DNA of 19,718 bases from JBBDYH01 sp040901795 (GTDB lineage Bacteria > Planctomycetota > Planctomycetia > Pirellulales > JALHPA01), in assembly GCA_040901795.1 (NCBI GenBank), contig JBBDYH010000108.1, positions 1 to 19,718 of the forward strand, read 5' to 3'. Every line of letters begins with the position of its first letter. Position 1 is the stretch's first letter. A program made the translations under genes and the position numbers. Below are positions 11,726 to 19,718 of this stretch, in pieces. The notes beneath the pieces were generated by a model. That model searched no databases. It saw only the letters and a program-made list of their open reading frames with translations, and was not told where the DNA came from.

Positions 11726-13885
11726 TCATTCCTTCTCCCAAGCCGACCGCAGCTCATACAAGTCGAGCGAACTGAAGTTTGCCGGGCCGCCGCGGGTCTC
11801 GGCCGAAATCGTGCGGTTGTTCGGGTTCACGTTGAAGGGCATCGGCACATAGCACAAACCGTCGCTGGCGAACACTTCGAAGCCCGTACGGTCGCAGTAG
11901 ATGATCAGCCGCTGTTTGCCGCCAACGAGCGGAGCGGGAGCCCGATGCCCTGCCACCGAGAGCTCCTGTTTCTTCGGGTCATAGGAAACCGTCACATCGC
12001 GGATGTTGAAGACGACTTCGCTGGCGTCGAGCGGTTCAAATCCAACGCGCACTTCAAGGAGTTCGGCGCGGATGTTATCGAGCGGGTTCTTCTCGCCCGG
12101 CGCAAGCGATATCGGACCGAAACGGTGCGTCTTGGCACGCAGGACGTTGAGTTCCTTCGCCGGCGTATAGGTCAGCCGCGGACCGTCATCGGTCTGCTTA
12201 AGGCCTAGATCCAGCGGGATCGTCATCGATTGGTTAAAGGGCATCCCCTTAGTCTCGGTCTGGAACCAGCCGATCAGCAGGCGGCGTCCGTCCGGGACAT
12301 CGCTGAACGACTGCGCCGCGTAGAAGCCCTTACCGCGATGGCCGGGGACCCTGGGCGATTCGGGGGTGAATCTCTCGCCGTCGAAGCTGCCGACGCGGTA
12401 TTCGCTGCTGGCGCCAAGGAGCACCCACCGCTTTTGCGAGGCGTCGCCGTCGACGGGCAGCTCGAAGAAATCGGGACACTCGAAAAAGCCGTCCGTTTTG
12501 CTCGTGAAGGTCCAGTCCTTGAGGTTTGGCGACGTGAAGAAGTGGATGGTGTGGACGCCGCCGAGCTCGACATAGAGCACCATTACCCAGCGCTTCGTCG
12601 GCTCGTGCCAGAAAACCTTCGGGTCGCGATTGCCGGCGGTGATTTGTTTCAGGACGGGGTTGTCGCTGTATTTGGTGAACGTACGTCCGTCGGTGCTGTA
12701 AGCCAGGCATTGCACGGCGGGGTTCCCTGCGGCGGTGTAGCAGAGCACCAAGGGCGGCTTGCCGTCCTGGCCGAAGCCGCTCGTGTTTTTCCAGTCCACG
12801 ACCGCGCTGCCGCTGAACATCGGGCCCATCTCGTCGGGCCAGAGCTTGTCGCCCAATTCGTGCCAGTGGACCAGATCCTTGCTCACCGCATGGCCCCAGT
12901 GCATGTTGCCCCACGACCAGCCATAAGGATTGTGCTGGAAAAAGAGGTGGTACTCGCCGTGGTAAAACACCAGGCCGTTCGGGTCGTTGTTCCAGCCTCG
13001 CTGCGGCGAAAAATGGAACTGCCCGCGCAAGGGCTCGCGGTAGATCGCGTCGGCATCGGGCAGTGTGTTGCTTTGTTGGATGGAAGCAAGCGCCGTGGAG
13101 TCCTCGTGCAGTTTGTCCACGCGCAGCGCGAGCGATTTTCCTTGCCATGTGCTTATGTCCATCGCCGCCCACCAATCGGCCGCCGCGTCGGCCAGCTCGA
13201 TGTCGTTTCGCACGACCGGTTTGCCGTCCACCAACAGCGTGACCACGCGCTTCGGCGCTCCGTTCTTAATGGGGATGTGCAGATAGCGCTTTGTCGCGGC
13301 GAAGGCGCGCTCGGCGTTTTGCACAAAGCCCTTCGGCTTCGTGTCGGTCTGCAGAATGTGGTCCACGTTGATGTGGCCCCAGCCGCCTTTGGCATCGTCC
13401 ACGATCCGCAGCACTGCCATCTTTCCGGCAAACGCCGACACATTCCACCACGCCGGCGCAAGCGCCTCGCTGCCGCCCGGTCGATCGTTCGGACCCGTCT
13501 CGCTGCGGACGACCTTGCCGTCCACGAGCAACTGGATCGCGAGCTTCGCCTCGTCTTTGCCGCCGCCGATCAAAAACGCAATGTACTTCCGCTCGATGCG
13601 AAACTCCGGCGACGTGAGCATGCCCGTCGTGTTGTCGCCCTTGAAAAACGAATTCACGAGTCCCTTGCCGCGAAATCCCTCCACGTGCATCTGCCCCGGC
13701 AGCGTCCCCTTGGCGGGTGCAGGGCCGAACGCCTCGCCCGTCACGGTCCACGGCGCGTAGCTGTCTTGTTCAAAGTCGGCGATCAGGATGTCGTCGGCGG
13801 CCCGGCACACGCACGGTGAGGCAAGCAGGGCGGCGAACAGGCAGATTCCAGGTAGGCGTGCGTGCATGGGATTGATGAGCGGCAT
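11726..13885 (-). CDS. secreted GH32 fructan hydrolase (levanase/inulinase/invertase type)
   Basis: 719 residues. It cleaves beta-fructosyl bonds in levan, inulin or sucrose by family; the exact substrate cannot be read. Signal peptide in residues 1-29 (LPGICLFAALLASPCVCRA). Residues 30 to about 285 form a beta-rich N-terminal extension (DFEQDSYAPWTVTGEAFG, HVEGFRGKGLVNSFFKGD), like the lectin-type front domain of some levanases. The five-bladed propeller follows with all catalytic marks: nucleophile Asp301 in WNNDPNG, Asp421 in RDPK, acid/base Glu469 in ECPD. The C-terminal beta-sandwich (IIYCDRTGFEVFASDG) is typical of GH32. The start may be ATG 13885 or ATG 13867 (residue 7); neither has a Shine-Dalgarno. 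The enzyme acts outside the cytoplasm. GH43 remnants behind it suggest a once larger sugar-utilisation cluster. The 529-residue ORF on the other strand is a shadow. Confidence 0.94.
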   Translation of the reverse strand: MPLINPMHARLPGICLFAALLASPCVCRAADDILIADFEQDSYAPWTVTGEAFGPAPAKGTLPGQMHVEGFRGKGLVNSFFKGDNTTGMLTSPEFRIERKYIAFLIGGGKDEAKLAIQLLVDGKVVRSETGPNDRPGGSEALAPAWWNVSAFAGKMAVLRIVDDAKGGWGHINVDHILQTDTKPKGFVQNAERAFAATKRYLHIPIKNGAPKRVVTLLVDGKPVVRNDIELADAAADWWAAMDISTWQGKSLALRVDKLHEDSTALASIQQSNTLPDADAIYREPLRGQFHFSPQRGWNNDPNGLVFYHGEYHLFFQHNPYGWSWGNMHWGHAVSKDLVHWHELGDKLWPDEMGPMFSGSAVVDWKNTSGFGQDGKPPLVLCYTAAGNPAVQCLAYSTDGRTFTKYSDNPVLKQITAGNRDPKVFWHEPTKRWVMVLYVELGGVHTIHFFTSPNLKDWTFTSKTDGFFECPDFFELPVDGDASQKRWVLLGASSEYRVGSFDGERFTPESPRVPGHRGKGFYAAQSFSDVPDGRRLLIGWFQTETKGMPFNQSMTIPLDLGLKQTDDGPRLTYTPAKELNVLRAKTHRFGPISLAPGEKNPLDNIRAELLEVRVGFEPLDASEVVFNIRDVTVSYDPKKQELSVAGHRAPAPLVGGKQRLIIYCDRTGFEVFASDGLCYVPMPFNVNPNNRTISAETRGGPANFSSLDLYELRSAWEKE

Positions 13886-14126
13886 TGATGTGTGTGTTTT
13901 GGGACCATCATGGCGACTTCAGGCGATGCAAAGCTGATCCATTTTGCCAAAACTGCGTCCTGACGAATACCTATTGGCGACAGGGGAGCTGCACGATTTC
14001 GCCTAAGGACGCGAGAGGATGCTGGTGACGTAGACCGTCCGCCGCGGCGGATGCGGAAGGACGGCACACACCGAGTGTGGTTGCTAGAAATCCAACCGCG
14101 GCAGACGGAACATCAGCCCGCCGCCG
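13886..14126. other. 241-base spacer upstream of the GH32 gene
   Basis: No gene. It must hold the minus-strand promoter of the GH32 gene and the end of the cysteine-rich transcript, but I see no convincing promoter hexamers or terminator hairpin. Confidence 0.4.
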
Positions 14127-14474
14127 TTATTTGGACATAGTGGTTCGGCAAGCACACGGATCCGGCGGCCGGCAGGGCAAGGGCCTGCGGCAGTAGTCAT
14201 CGCAAAACGACTTCGGCCAGCACAGCGACACGCCCGGCAATGGTTTCGGACAATCGTCGTCAGAGCAGCGGAAGGCCGGCACTCGGCAGCGAATTCCACA
14301 CATCGGCTTGCCGCAATCGCACGCGCGTATGCAGAGGTGCGTGAAGTTAAACGGCAGCAGCGGCCCGCGTGGCGGCGCCTCCATTCCCGGTTGCTCAACA
14401 GACGATGCCGGGTTGAGAAACCCGATCACTGCGACTGCGGTGAGAACGGACAACACGTGGTGGAGCTTGTTCAT
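14127..14474 (-). CDS. small secreted cysteine-rich protein of unknown function
   Basis: 115 residues from ATG 14474; the frame is open further upstream, but that part overlaps the efflux gene and lacks a signal sequence. Signal peptide: MNKLHHVLSVLTAVAVIGFL, cleavage near residue 25. The mature part of about 90 residues has 13 cysteines in pairs such as CIRACDCGKPMCGIRC, and two related motifs, CSDDDCPKPLPG and CDDYCRRPLPC. Such Cys/Pro-rich exported proteins with DDYC-KPLP motifs occur in planctomycetes, as I recall, with unknown role; metal binding or disulphide-stabilised cell-envelope structure are guesses. The start is 13 bases behind the efflux lipoprotein stop, so it is the last gene of the efflux operon or expressed with it. 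Confidence 0.7.
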   Translation of the reverse strand: MNKLHHVLSVLTAVAVIGFLNPASSVEQPGMEAPPRGPLLPFNFTHLCIRACDCGKPMCGIRCRVPAFRCSDDDCPKPLPGVSLCWPKSFCDDYCRRPLPCRPPDPCACRTTMSK

Positions 14475-14487
14475 GGTCGCAGATCGC

Positions 14488-16260
14488 TTAATCGATGGAT
14501 GGCATGGGCGGCGCGTTGGGATCATCTGCGCCGTTGCCTTGCGGCAGCGGCACAGGCTCGGGTGGTAATGGTTCAGGCTCGGGCGGCGCCGCTGGCATAT
14601 TCGACGGTTCACCGCTGAGCGGGGCGCCGGCCGCCGCGGGATTGAGACGAATTTCCCAGCCGCCGCCCAGCGCCCGATATAACCCTACGAGCGCCTGAGC
14701 GATCCCCCCCTCCGCCTGAGCCAACAGATCTTGTTGCTGCGCGAGGAAAAACTCGGCGACGAAGACGCGGCCAAAGTCAGCTCGTCCGCCGCGATACAAA
14801 TCCATCACCAGGTCGCGCGACTCGGCGGCGGCGGCGACGCCTTCCCGCAACCGAGCGGTTTGCACCTGCGATTGGAGGAACGCGACGATCGCGTCTTCCG
14901 CCTCGCGATTGGCGTTGAGCACTGCGCTTTGGTACTCCGTCGCTTCGCGGAGGAAGCGGGCCTCTTCCGCGGCGATGAGGTTACGCAGGCGGCCGTAGTT
15001 GAGGATGTTCCAGTTGAACGAAGGGCCGACATTGCCGCCGATGGCCGACGACCGGAACAGGTCCTTGAACTGATTGGCCTGCACAAAGATCGAACCGTTG
15101 ATGGTGAATGCCGGATAGAGATCGGCCTCGGCAATGCCGATCCGCGCACTTTGCGCGGCCACCTCGCGTTCCGCGCGGCGGACATCGGGACGCCGGCGAA
15201 TCAACTCAGCAGGGATGCCGACGGCTACCTCCGGCGGCGCAAGCGGGATGCGACCGGCGCCTAACTGTTCGTTAAGGGCTTCGGGCGGCGCGCCGAGCAA
15301 GACGCAGAGCTGGTTCTGCGCCTGGCGAAGCTGCGTCTCCAGCACAGGAATCGCGGCCTCCGTTTGCGAGACATTCGTTTGGGCTTGCGTGACGTCCAAA
15401 CGGCTGGCGGCGCCTTCTTCCAGCCGAATCTTCGCGAGATCGAGCGAGCCGCTTTGGTATTTCACGTTGCTGCGCGCGAAGCGGAGGCGTTGTTCCAACG
15501 TGCGGATCTCGATGTACGTCGACGCCACGTCGGATAATAGGATGACCAGTACGTCGTCGTAGTTCTCGACCGACGCGTCCAATTCGGCATCGGCCGCCTC
15601 GACCGCGCGGCGGAAGCGGCCCCAGAAGTCGAGTTCCCAGGCAAGCTGCGTTCCCAGCGTCCAGATGCTGAAGTTTCGGGGAAATGCAGCGCCCCCGCCC
15701 GCCCCGCCTCCGGCGCCGCCGCCCACTCCACCAACTCCCCCTGCGAAACCGCCCCCTCCAAGCGTTTCGCGGCTCAACTGCTGACGGCTGTACGAGCCAA
15801 ACGCCTCTTGAAATTGTGGAAACAGATTTCCGACGGCGAAACCGCGCAAGGCTCGCGATTCGGCAACGCGAAAGCCCGCTTCGCGCAGCGTCAGGTTCTG
15901 TTGGTGGGCGCTTTCCACAAGAGCATCAAGCACCGGATCGTTGAACACCGTCCACCAGGCCCAATTCTGCGGCGGCTCGCTCGCCACTCGGGCGTCCTGG
16001 TAATCGATCCAGTTTTCCGAAACCGGCGCCGCGGGGCGGCGATAGTTAGGACCCACTTTGAAGCCGTTGTGAACGTACTCGCGCAAGCCGGTCGTGCAGC
16101 CTGTGGCCGATACCATCAGCAACAGCGCAATGGTACTTCGAACCGCCAATGTAAGCGATCCACAGTAACCCGAAGCGTGAGCGAGGTAGCGGCACGTTCG
16201 CCCTCGCTTACGCGTCGGGTTACTACCGATAGCGGCGGTGCGTAACGAGCGGCCATCCAT
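14488..16260 (-). CDS. NodT/TolC-family outer-membrane efflux lipoprotein
   Basis: Outer-membrane channel of a tripartite efflux system, 590 residues. After the N-terminal part comes a lipobox-like signal (TIALLLMVSATGC, Cys55), the family mark KVGPNYRRP (68-76), then two OEP repeats with long helices; DFWGRFRR and ELIRRRPDVRRAE are characteristic. A Gly-rich loop (168-190) and a Pro-rich C-terminal tail are unusual additions. Start: ATG 16260 has GGGAGG seven bases upstream, but residues about 13-31 are encoded by an exactly 57-base dispersed palindrome (16166-16222). The alternative TTG 16149 would give a clean signal peptide (AVRSTIALLLMVSATGC) but has only a weak ribosome site. It follows the RND pump gene in the same direction after 207 bases, so the two form an export system; its adaptor is probably upstream of the pump, outside the window. 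Confidence 0.9.
   Translation of the reverse strand: MDGRSLRTAAIGSNPTRKRGRTCRYLAHASGYCGSLTLAVRSTIALLLMVSATGCTTGLREYVHNGFKVGPNYRRPAAPVSENWIDYQDARVASEPPQNWAWWTVFNDPVLDALVESAHQQNLTLREAGFRVAESRALRGFAVGNLFPQFQEAFGSYSRQQLSRETLGGGGFAGGVGGVGGGAGGGAGGGAAFPRNFSIWTLGTQLAWELDFWGRFRRAVEAADAELDASVENYDDVLVILLSDVASTYIEIRTLEQRLRFARSNVKYQSGSLDLAKIRLEEGAASRLDVTQAQTNVSQTEAAIPVLETQLRQAQNQLCVLLGAPPEALNEQLGAGRIPLAPPEVAVGIPAELIRRRPDVRRAEREVAAQSARIGIAEADLYPAFTINGSIFVQANQFKDLFRSSAIGGNVGPSFNWNILNYGRLRNLIAAEEARFLREATEYQSAVLNANREAEDAIVAFLQSQVQTARLREGVAAAAESRDLVMDLYRGGRADFGRVFVAEFFLAQQQDLLAQAEGGIAQALVGLYRALGGGWEIRLNPAAAGAPLSGEPSNMPAAPPEPEPLPPEPVPLPQGNGADDPNAPPMPSID
16166..16222. repeat. 57-base inverted repeat within the efflux lipoprotein 5' region
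   Basis: Arms 16166-16186 and 16202-16222 (21 bases each, two mismatches) with a 15-base loop. The left arm begins TAACCCGAAGCGTGAGCG, a dispersed planctomycete repeat as I recall; its minus-strand translation gives the tell-tale NPTRKRG ... LAHASG peptide. Length is exactly 19 codons, so the downstream frame is preserved. Confidence 0.85.
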
Positions 16261-16267
16261 GCATGCG

Positions 16268-16273
16268 CCTCCC
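16268..16273 (-). promoter_or_regulatory. Shine-Dalgarno supporting ATG 16260
   Basis: GGGAGG on the minus strand, seven bases before ATG 16260. It is the only good ribosome site ahead of the efflux lipoprotein and argues that translation starts upstream of the repeat. Confidence 0.55.
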
Positions 16274-16407
16274 TGCGCCAGACAATCGAGCGAGTCTGTC
16301 TGGCGTATCGGCTGTGCCGCTTATGCGGAATCAGCCGCCGATGAGCGGGAGAGCAGAAATAGCGATTATGCGTGCCGCAGAAACGCTAATAGTTGCCCAG
16401 TTTCACA

Positions 16408-16459
16408 GTAGGGCGGATTGCTAATCCGCCTGGACGGACGGATTAGCAATCCGTCCTAC
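16408..16459. repeat. long palindromic repeat between RND pump and outer-membrane gene
   Basis: Arms 16408-16427 (GTAGGGCGGATTGCTAATCC) and 16440-16459 (GGATTAGCAATCCGTCCTAC) pair with one mismatch over 20 bases around a 12-base loop. It begins nine bases behind the RND stop codon. It lacks a T tract, so it is more likely a dispersed element than a simple terminator, though a stem this strong could attenuate transcription or protect the pump mRNA end. The remainder of 16261-16407 shows no gene. Confidence 0.8.
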
Positions 16460-16467
16460 AGCTAAAG

Positions 16468-19400
16468 TCAATGGCCGTTGCCCGACCCGCCATCGTGCCG
16501 CGCGGTCGGCGCAGAGCTCGCAAATGCATGCGGCGCTGCCGGAGAAGCGTGCTTTTGACTCCCGTCGCCGTGACCGTTGGTGGCCGGCTCGGTCGTGCCA
16601 ATCGCAGGCCCCCGCACAGAATCGTCGGCGACGACCGGCGCGGGCAGCGGCTTCCACCATTCCTGAATGGTCTGCAGAATGACGAAGAAGACGGGCACGA
16701 AAAAGACGGCCAGGATGGTCGAGGCGATCATGCCGCCAAAGACCGCGGTGCCGAGCGCCTGCTGACCCGCAGCGCCTGCCCCTTCGGCGACAACCAGCGG
16801 AGACACGCCGAGAATGAACGCGAACGACGTCATCAGAATCGGCCGGAACCGCAGCCGCGCGCCCTCGACGGCGGCCTCGAAAATGCCCTTCCCCTCGATC
16901 CGCAGATCGCGCGCAAACTCGACGATCAGAATCGCGTTCTTGCTGGCCAGCGCGATGATCAAGACTATGCCGATCTGCGTGTAGATGTTGTTATCGAGAC
17001 CGCGGATCGACACCGCGGCGATTGCGCCCAACAGCCCCAAAGGCACTACCAGAATCACCGCGAAGGGCGTGATCCAGCTTTCGTACTGGGCGGCCAGCAC
17101 CAGATACACCAACAGCACCGCGAAGGCGAAGATCATGATCGCTTCGCCTCCGACTTTCTTCTCCTGGTACGACATGCCAGTCCAGTCGTAGCCCATCGTG
17201 GCGGGCAACTGCGCCGCGGCCAATTGTTCCATAAGTTGCAGCGCCTCGCCCGAGCTGAAGCCGGGCGCCGGTTCGCCGGTGACCGCCGCCGAAGGATAGA
17301 GATTGAATCGCGTGACAATCTGCGGGCCAAACGACCGCTCGACTTTGGCCACGGTTCCCAGCGGGATCATGTCGCCGTTGCGGTTGCGGACTTCGAGCCG
17401 CTCGATGTCCTTGGGCTCCATGCGGAACCGCTGGTCGGCCTGCACGCGGACCTGGTACGTGCGGCCGAACTTATTGAAGTCGTTGACGTACGACGAGCCG
17501 AGGTACGTTTGCAGCGTGTTGAAGACGTTCGTCAGGGGGATGTCGAGCGTCTTCACCTTCACGCGATCGACGTCGATGTGAAGTTGCGGCACGCCGGGGC
17601 GAAACATGGTATTCAGCGCCGTGAGCCCCGATTGCGCGCCGGCGGCTTCGACAATCGACTGCACGGCCTGCTGTAGCTCGTCCAGCCCGACGTCGCTGCG
17701 GTCTTCCACCTGCATCTGAAAGCCGGCTCGCACGCCGAGTCCGCGAATCGGCGGCGGCGCGAACGCAAATACGATCGCTTCAGGAATCTGCATGAACTGC
17801 CCCTGAAGCTGGCCGATGATCGCGTCCTGGCTCAATGAAGGATCGCGCCGCTCCGACCAGTCCGTAAACCGCACGAAGACGGTCGCCGCGTTCGAGGCCG
17901 TGCTGCCATCCAACAGCGACATCCCGCCGATCGAAAACCAGTGGGCCACGCCGGGCGTTTTGGCGATGATTGCGTCGACCTCGTCCACGACTTCGCGCGT
18001 TCGCTCTTGCGAAGCCGCGTCGGGCAATTGAATGCTGGCGATGAAATAACCCTGGTCCTCGACCGGTAAAAAGCCGGTCGGCACCTGGTTGTACCACCAG
18101 GCGGTGAAACCCACCACGCCGACGAACACCAACATCATCGCGTATCGCCAGCGGACGAGCCGCCGAATGACCATCGTGTATAGCGCCTCGGTCCAGCCAT
18201 AGACGCGATTGAAGCCGCGGAAGAAAAAGTTTTTTCTCTCTTTCGGACGACGCAAATAAACGGCGCACTGCGCCGGCTTAAGCGTGAGCGCATTGACGGC
18301 GCTGATCAGGGCCGTGGCCGCGATCGTCAAAGCAAACTGGCGATAGAGCTGTCCGGTGATGCCGCCCAGGAAGGCGCTTGGGATAAACACCGCCATCAGC
18401 ACCAAGGTGATGCCGATGATCGGTCCGAGCACCTGATCCATGGCGCGGATCGTGGCGTCTTTGGGCGACATGCCCTTCTCAATGTGGTGCGTCGCCGCCT
18501 CGACGATCACGATCGCGTCGTCCACCACGATTCCGATCGCCAATAGCAGCGCGAACAGCGTGAGCATGTTGATCGAAAAGCCCATCGCATACAGCGCCGC
18601 GAAGGCGCCGATGATCGTCACCGGCACGGTAGTCGCAGGCACCAGCACCGCCCGCCAGTCTTGCAAAAACAGCAAGATGACGATCAGCACCAGCACCAGC
18701 GCTTCGAGCAACGTCTTATAGACCTCGTCGATCGAAGCCGCCACAAACTCCGTCGTGTCCAGCGGAAAATCGTAAACCATTCCCGGCGGAAACGACGAGC
18801 TGAGGCGGTCGATCGCCGCCTTCACTCCTTCGGAGACTTCCAGCGCGTTCGAACCGGGAAGCTGATACACCGCCAGGCTGGCGCTGGGCTTGCTGTTCTT
18901 GAGGCTGAACTGATCGTACGACAGCGCGCCCAGTTCGACGCGGCCGACGTCCTTGAGATACGTCACGCGCCCTTCGTCCCCCGTCTTGACGACGATGTTG
19001 CCGAACTGCTCCGGGTCGCTCAGCCGCCCTTCGGCCGTCACGATGTACTGAAAGTTCATTCCATTCGGCGTGGGCGGCTGTCCGATCTGCCCCGCCGCCA
19101 CCTGCACGTTCTGCTCCTGGATCGCCGCAATCACGTCTTGCGTTGTCAGGTTGCGAACCCTGAGCTTTTCGGGATTGAGCCACACCCGCATGCTGTAGCT
19201 GGCGTTGCCGAAGATAAACACCTCGCCCACGCCCGGCACGCGGCTGAGCTCGTCGCGCAGGTGAAGGTTGGCGTAGTTCGAGAGGAACAGGCTATCGAAC
19301 TGATCGCTCTCGGACGTCAGGCTGACGACGAGCGTGATGTTGGTGGACTGCTTCCGCGTGGTCACACCTTGGCGGCGAACTTCTTCGGGCAACTGCGGCT

Positions 19401-19718
19401 GGGCAATCGCTACGCGGTTTTGCACCAGCACCTGCGCCTGATCGAGATCGGTGCCGATGTCAAAGGTGATCGTCAGCGAATATGCGCCGTCGCTGGAACA
19501 AGTGGAGGACATGTAGAGCATGTTCTCCACGCCGTTGACCTGCTGTTCGATCGGCGCGGCGACCGTGTCGGCGACCACCTTGGCGTTCGCGCCGGGATAC
19601 ACCGCGGACACAAGGACCGTGGGAGGTGTGATCTCGGGGTACTGCTCTAAAGGCAGGCCGATCAGCGCAACGCCACCCAGGATCATGGTGACGACCGCGA
19701 TCACGTTGGCAAAGATCG
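16468..19718 (-). CDS. RND multidrug efflux pump, HAE1/AcrB-type, 5' end cut by window
   Basis: Inner-membrane proton-driven exporter of hydrophobic or amphiphilic compounds. The frame runs open through the right edge (IFAN before the GTG at 19704), so only about eight N-terminal residues are missing by comparison with AcrB. Marks: LEQYPEITPPTVLVSAVYPG after the first membrane helix, GIVVDDAIVIVE (Asp395-Asp396, equal to AcrB Asp407/408, the proton relay) and SKNAILIVEFARD with the relay lysine in the C-terminal half. Two groups of membrane helices alternate with two large periplasmic porter loops, as usual. The C-terminus carries an extra hydrophilic Ala/Pro/Gly/His-rich tail of about 45 residues. 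It is transcribed toward the NodT-type channel gene. The substrate cannot be deduced. Long opposite-strand ORFs here are shadows. Confidence 0.95.
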   Translation of the reverse strand, partial: IFANVIAVVTMILGGVALIGLPLEQYPEITPPTVLVSAVYPGANAKVVADTVAAPIEQQVNGVENMLYMSSTCSSDGAYSLTITFDIGTDLDQAQVLVQNRVAIAQPQLPEEVRRQGVTTRKQSTNITLVVSLTSESDQFDSLFLSNYANLHLRDELSRVPGVGEVFIFGNASYSMRVWLNPEKLRVRNLTTQDVIAAIQEQNVQVAAGQIGQPPTPNGMNFQYIVTAEGRLSDPEQFGNIVVKTGDEGRVTYLKDVGRVELGALSYDQFSLKNSKPSASLAVYQLPGSNALEVSEGVKAAIDRLSSSFPPGMVYDFPLDTTEFVAASIDEVYKTLLEALVLVLIVILLFLQDWRAVLVPATTVPVTIIGAFAALYAMGFSINMLTLFALLLAIGIVVDDAIVIVEAATHHIEKGMSPKDATIRAMDQVLGPIIGITLVLMAVFIPSAFLGGITGQLYRQFALTIAATALISAVNALTLKPAQCAVYLRRPKERKNFFFRGFNRVYGWTEALYTMVIRRLVRWRYAMMLVFVGVVGFTAWWYNQVPTGFLPVEDQGYFIASIQLPDAASQERTREVVDEVDAIIAKTPGVAHWFSIGGMSLLDGSTASNAATVFVRFTDWSERRDPSLSQDAIIGQLQGQFMQIPEAIVFAFAPPPIRGLGVRAGFQMQVEDRSDVGLDELQQAVQSIVEAAGAQSGLTALNTMFRPGVPQLHIDVDRVKVKTLDIPLTNVFNTLQTYLGSSYVNDFNKFGRTYQVRVQADQRFRMEPKDIERLEVRNRNGDMIPLGTVAKVERSFGPQIVTRFNLYPSAAVTGEPAPGFSSGEALQLMEQLAAAQLPATMGYDWTGMSYQEKKVGGEAIMIFAFAVLLVYLVLAAQYESWITPFAVILVVPLGLLGAIAAVSIRGLDNNIYTQIGIVLIIALASKNAILIVEFARDLRIEGKGIFEAAVEGARLRFRPILMTSFAFILGVSPLVVAEGAGAAGQQALGTAVFGGMIASTILAVFFVPVFFVILQTIQEWWKPLPAPVVADDSVRGPAIGTTEPATNGHGDGSQKHASPAAPHAFASSAPTARHDGGSGNGH

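Noticed and set aside
12230..13819. 529-residue ORF on the plus strand opposite the GH32 gene
   Set aside because: The minus strand encodes a complete GH32 enzyme with all catalytic motifs; the plus translation is Arg/Val/His-rich without domains, a typical high-GC shadow.
14475..14612. Longer start (14612) for the cysteine-rich protein
   Set aside because: That part overlaps the end of the efflux lipoprotein gene, is basic and irregular, and would bury the signal peptide.
16471..17676. 401-residue plus-strand ORF, and a 329-residue one at 18661-19650
   Set aside because: Both are antisense shadows of the RND pump with Arg/His/Asp-rich translation.
1..19718. tRNA, rRNA, riboswitch, origin or attachment site
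   Set aside because: None could be recognised by reading; spacers are explained by hairpin repeats and gene remnants. A covariance-model scan would be needed to exclude small RNAs.

Overview
This 19.7 kb window looks like a chromosome segment of a planctomycete, probably near Pirellulales. I infer this from the high-GC single-domain genes with long, repeat-filled spacers, the several families of short dispersed palindromes (for example GTAGCCTGGGATGC-type, TAACCCGAAGCGTGAGC-type and AACGCCNNNGGCGTT-type), a small secreted cysteine-rich protein, and a secreted sugar hydrolase next to efflux genes. No rRNA, tRNA, CRISPR array, transposase or integrase was seen.

Left part (1-6327): a HI0933/BaiN-type flavoprotein cut by the window edge; a secreted alpha/beta-hydrolase; a DUF4375 protein; a decayed copy of the flavoprotein 3' end; a secreted glycerophosphodiester phosphodiesterase on the minus strand; a VapC-like PIN toxin overlapping a small putative antitoxin; and a secreted protein of unknown function. 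Spacers hold dispersed palindromic repeats.

Centre (6328-11076): the most interesting part. Two long same-frame ORFs, separated only by one TAA stop, together give TPR array, GreA/GreB C-terminal-like domain and PIN nuclease-like domain. This is the architecture of the predicted TPR-GreAB-C-PIN biological conflict (defence) systems. Here it is split by an in-frame stop that seems to fall inside the TPR array, so it is either a nonsense-inactivated gene, a two-cistron version or a readthrough case. A second toxin-antitoxin pair (small antitoxin plus PIN toxin, 4-base overlap) follows. Three PIN-domain proteins therefore lie within about 6.6 kb.

Right part (11077-19718, minus strand): two decayed fragments of a GH43 glycosidase 3' end, each abutting a copy of the same roughly 100-base dispersed repeat; an intact secreted GH32 fructan hydrolase; a small secreted 13-cysteine protein; a NodT/TolC-like outer-membrane efflux lipoprotein, whose 5' end carries an exactly 57-base palindromic repeat in frame; and an HAE1-type RND pump cut by the right edge. 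Pump, outer-membrane channel and cysteine-rich protein read in the same direction and form a likely efflux operon whose adaptor subunit would lie beyond the window.
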